From NCBI GenBank assembly GCA_014650475.1, contig BMVA01000004.1, forward strand, positions 124,001-188,000: a DNA stretch of 64,000 nucleotides. Direction: 5' to 3'. The notes under the pieces were generated by a model. It saw only the letters and a program-made list of their open reading frames with translations, searched no databases and was not told the origin of the DNA. The stretch comes from Streptomyces albogriseolus. GTDB lineage: Bacteria; Actinomycetota; Actinomycetes; Streptomycetales; Streptomycetaceae. Positions 61,838 through 64,000 of the stretch are shown piece after piece (within the stretch, counting starts at the first letter, position 1; every line of letters begins with the position of its first letter). The position numbers and the translations under genes were made by a program.

Positions 61838-61856
61838 GCGGGTTTGCCTCACGTGG

Positions 61857-62360
61857 TCAGGCGCGGGGCAGCACGCCCTCGTGGGTGAGCAGCCGCACCT
61901 TGCGTTCCAGTCCTCCGGCGTACCCCGTGAGGGAGCCGTCGGCGCCGATGACGCGGTGGCAGGGGCGGACGATGAGCAGCGGGTTCGCGCCGATCGCGCC
62001 GCCGACGGCCCGCACGGCGGCCCGGGGCGCCCCGACGCGCGCGGCGATCTCCCCGTAGGTGACGGTCCCGCCGTACGGCACGTCGTCCAGGGCGGCCCAC
62101 ACCTTCTCCCGGAAGGGGGTGCCGACGGCCCGCGTCGGCAGCCGGAACTCCTTGAGGTCGCCGGCGAAGTACGCGGCGAGCTGCCGTTCCGCCTCCCGGA
62201 AGGGCCCGGGGTCGTGCGTCCAGTCGTCCCGCACCACGGTCGCCTTCTTCTGCCCGGGCACGGTGAGCGAGGTCAGCTCGCCGCTCGGTGCGGCGGTGAG
62301 CAGCAGCGGCCCGAGCGGGCTGTCCACGTGGGTCCAGTACGTCGTCGTCATGAGGGTCAC
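61857..62360 (-). CDS. ogt: Methylated-DNA--protein-cysteine S-methyltransferase
   Basis: A 167-residue O6-alkylguanine repair protein: GTPFREKVWAALDDVPYGGT, YGEIAARVGAPRAAVRAVGG, and the active-site IVRPCHRVIG with the acceptor Cys. It transfers the alkyl group to itself once. The GTG at 62360 overlaps the stop of the Ada/AlkA-like gene by 4 nt, so the two repair genes are coupled; ATG 62351 is an alternative. Normal length. Confidence 0.95.
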   Translation of the reverse strand: MTLMTTTYWTHVDSPLGPLLLTAAPSGELTSLTVPGQKKATVVRDDWTHDPGPFREAERQLAAYFAGDLKEFRLPTRAVGTPFREKVWAALDDVPYGGTVTYGEIAARVGAPRAAVRAVGGAIGANPLLIVRPCHRVIGADGSLTGYAGGLERKVRLLTHEGVLPRA

Positions 62361-63742
62361 TCCAACTCCCCTGCGGCTCGCAGGTGGTTCAGGGCGTACG
62401 AGCGCCAGGGGCGCCAGCTGTCGGGGGCGTCGAGGCCGGGCGGGGCCACGTCGGGGTCGCCGAGCGCACGGGTGCGGATGGCGGCGATCGTAGGGTCGTC
62501 GAGGCCGGGGACGGCGGCGAGGGCGTCCCGCGCCGCGTCCCGGTCGGCGCCGGGGCCGAGCCGTACGGCGCCGTCGGCGAGGGCGGCGGTGAGCGCGCCC
62601 AGGGTGCCGTCGGGCTCGGCGCCGGCGAGGACGGCGGCCTCCGGGAACAGGTGGGTCAGCGCGCCGCAGGGCGCGTCGAGGCGTTTGCCGTAGCGGCGGA
62701 CCAGCTCGGCGGCCGTGTCGCGGCCGACGAGCGCCCGCACGGCGACCTCGTCGGGGTCGGCGGCGCCGGGCGAGCGCAGTCCGGGGCGGGCGGCGACCAG
62801 CGGGGCGAGCCGGGCGTCGGCGCCGAGGCGCTCGTCGACGGCGTAGGGGTCGGCGTCCAGGTCGAACAGCCGGCGCAGCCGCTGCACCGCGGTGGTCAGG
62901 TCGCGCAGGTCGGTGAGGTGGACGCGGGCGTCGAGCCAGCCGCCGGGGCGGGCGCCGGTGCCGGTGTGCGGGCGCTCCTCGACGGCGGCGATGCCGGTGC
63001 CGTAGGGCAGGCGCAGGGTGCGCCGGTAGGTGCGCGCGCCGGGCGTCCCGGTGATCTCCTCGACGCCGGGGACGGCCTCCCGTTCCAGCAGGTCGAAGAC
63101 GGGGCGCGCCTGGTAGGGGCCCCGGTGGGCGAGCCGCAGCGGCACGCCGGCGGTGGGGGTGCCGGGGCGGGCGCGGCCCCTGCGGGGCGCGGCGGCGCGC
63201 AGTCCGGTGGGCGTGGTGGCGTACACGGCGCGGACGGTGTCGTTGAACTGCCGCACGCTGGCGAACCCGGCGGCGAACGCGATCTCGGTGACCGGCAGGC
63301 CGGTGGTCTGGAGCAGGACGCGCGCGGTGTGGGCGCGCTGGGCGCGGGCCAGGGCGACCGGTCCGGCGCCCAGCTCCGCGGTGAGCTGCCGCTGCACCTG
63401 GCGAGGGCTGTAGCCGAGGCGCGTGGCGAGTCCGGCGACGCCCTCACGGTCGACGACGCCGTCGGCGATGAGGCGCATGGCGCGGCCCACGGCGTCGGCC
63501 CGTACGTTCCACTCGGCGGAGCCGGGCACGGCGTCGGGGCGGCAGCGCCGGCAGGCCCGGAAGCCCGCGCCCTGCGCCGCGGCGGCGGTCGGGAAGAAGC
63601 GCACATGGGCGCGTTTGGGGGTGACCGCGGGGCAGCTGGGCCGGCAGTAGATGCCGGTGGTCTCGACGGCGAAGAAGAACGCGCCGTCGAACCGGGCGTC
63701 CCGGCTGCGCACCGCCTCGTACCTGCTGTCCTCGTCCGTCAT
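62357..63742 (-). CDS. Ada/AlkA-type methylation repair protein
   Basis: A 461-residue protein: an Ada Zn domain (GIYCRPSCPAV and FRACRRCRPD, four Cys ligands, the first also the methyl acceptor in Ada), an AraC-type HTH pair (GVAGLATRLGYSPRQVQRQL, PVTEIAFAAGFASVRQFNDT), and an AlkA-like part (LRLAHRGPYQARPVFDLLER, AVQRLRRLFDLDADPYAVDE). The last domain departs from AlkA: the helix-hairpin-helix G-x-G-P-W-T-A is replaced by GLDDPTIAAI, and the segment after GDPDVAPPG is shorter than usual, so glycosylase activity is uncertain. It may regulate ogt and itself upon methylation. ATG 63742. Confidence 0.88.
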   Translation of the reverse strand: MTDEDSRYEAVRSRDARFDGAFFFAVETTGIYCRPSCPAVTPKRAHVRFFPTAAAAQGAGFRACRRCRPDAVPGSAEWNVRADAVGRAMRLIADGVVDREGVAGLATRLGYSPRQVQRQLTAELGAGPVALARAQRAHTARVLLQTTGLPVTEIAFAAGFASVRQFNDTVRAVYATTPTGLRAAAPRRGRARPGTPTAGVPLRLAHRGPYQARPVFDLLEREAVPGVEEITGTPGARTYRRTLRLPYGTGIAAVEERPHTGTGARPGGWLDARVHLTDLRDLTTAVQRLRRLFDLDADPYAVDERLGADARLAPLVAARPGLRSPGAADPDEVAVRALVGRDTAAELVRRYGKRLDAPCGALTHLFPEAAVLAGAEPDGTLGALTAALADGAVRLGPGADRDAARDALAAVPGLDDPTIAAIRTRALGDPDVAPPGLDAPDSWRPWRSYALNHLRAAGELE

Positions 63743-63823
63743 ACGGTCCAGTGTCCCCTGGCGGGGAAGGCCGGGCTGGCGGAAATCGGACATGGAACCT
63801 CAGGGGGTCTCCCCCGGGTTCTT

Positions 63824-63846
63824 GACCTTGACACGGTGAGAAGGTC
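63824..63846. promoter_or_regulatory. MerR-like operator before the HEAT gene
   Basis: GACCTT (63824-63829) pairs with AAGGTC (63841-63846) around 11 bp. TTGACA at 63828-63833 serves as -35 inside the dyad. MerR-type activators typically bind such a spacer-stretched promoter. Confidence 0.45.
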
Positions 63847-63873
63847 TTCACTGGCGGGCCTGGAGGTGCTCCG

Positions 63874-64000
63874 ATGACCACGCCCAAGGCGGAGACGATG
63901 ACATCACGGGTGCTCGCGGGACTGCGGCACGACGATTCCTCGGTGCGGCTGCGCGCGGCGCTGGCGGCCGGGTCGGACCCGGACCCCGGGTTCGTGGGGC
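63874..64000 (+). CDS. HEAT-repeat protein, N-terminal part (cut by window end)
   Basis: ATG 63874 with GGAGG 8 nt upstream; the frame is open to the window end. The visible text starts MTTPKAETMTSRVLAGLRHD and continues SSVRLRAALAAGSDPDPGFV, an Asp-x-x-V-R-L-R-A-A-L-A-A-G helix pair as in HEAT/PBS-lyase-like repeats. Such Streptomyces proteins are often beside MerR regulators. The rest is outside the window. Confidence 0.6.
   Translation, partial: MTTPKAETMTSRVLAGLRHDDSSVRLRAALAAGSDPDPGFVG

Overview
The window is a stretch of Streptomyces-type chromosome. The evidence is very high GC with strong third-position GC bias, GTG and ATG starts behind GGAGG-like ribosome sites, many ATGA/GTGA gene overlaps, and families typical of the genus: an ATP-binding/XRE/DUF397 trio, PucR, GAF-LuxR and LAL regulators, DUF3040, DUF2637 and a DmdR-type iron box. 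I see no tRNA, rRNA, CRISPR array, transposase or plasmid origin. The species is inferred from style, not from a marker gene.

Layout. 1-4.1 kb: end of a metallo-beta-lactamase-fold gene, then an unstable-looking patch with a MarR regulator divergent from an epoxide-hydrolase-like gene (twin operator between them), a broken SMI1/KNR4 gene, a beta-propeller-like gene, and a stray 85-bp copy of part of that gene 3.2 kb away. 4.1-6.8 kb: regulatory trio plus a thioesterase. 7.1-8.8 kb: two secreted peptidoglycan hydrolases, the first with a DasR-like site upstream. 8.8-16.4 kb and 18.9-20.7 kb: purine and glyoxylate catabolism, comprising a urate/xanthine permease, 8-oxoguanine deaminase, urate oxidase, HIU hydrolase, OHCU decarboxylase, an HTH regulator, a thiamine-binding-like protein, hydroxypyruvate isomerase, tartronate semialdehyde reductase and glyoxylate carboligase. 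A 36-bp two-site operator is shared by the hyi-glxR and gcl promoters. 16.7-18.7 kb and 20.9-22.6 kb: small unknown genes, a ZIP transporter, a nuclease-like protein and two GNAT acetyltransferases. 22.6-29.8 kb: two acyl-CoA synthetases divergent from a GAF-LuxR regulator with a GC-rich palindrome between, then a large LAL regulator. 30-33.6 kb: a possible 37-residue peptide gene, a winged-helix protein, a Pro/Gln/Gly-rich protein, a pyruvyl-transferase-like protein and DUF3040. 33.6-39.9 kb: seven tightly overlapping genes on the minus strand (three GT2, two GT9, one GT4-like glycosyltransferase and a GmhB-like HAD phosphatase), which look like one surface-glycan operon. 40.3-50.4 kb: a deacetylase lipoprotein, an SRPBCC protein, then XdhC, an AzgA-like permease, three xanthine dehydrogenase subunits and divergent PucR. 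50.7-64 kb: mixed housekeeping and regulatory genes, ending with poxB, a PPM-like protein, DUF456, ogt, an Ada/AlkA-type repair protein and a partial HEAT-repeat gene.

How the genes fit together. Purines enter through the permeases and are oxidised to urate by xanthine dehydrogenase (8-oxoguanine deaminase gives urate directly). Urate oxidase, HIU hydrolase and OHCU decarboxylase then give S-allantoin. Allantoinase, allantoicase and ureidoglycolate steps are not in this window. Glyoxylate is condensed by Gcl to tartronate semialdehyde and reduced to glycerate by GlxR, with Hyi interconverting hydroxypyruvate. PucR and at least one unlinked repressor acting on the shared operator are the likely controllers.
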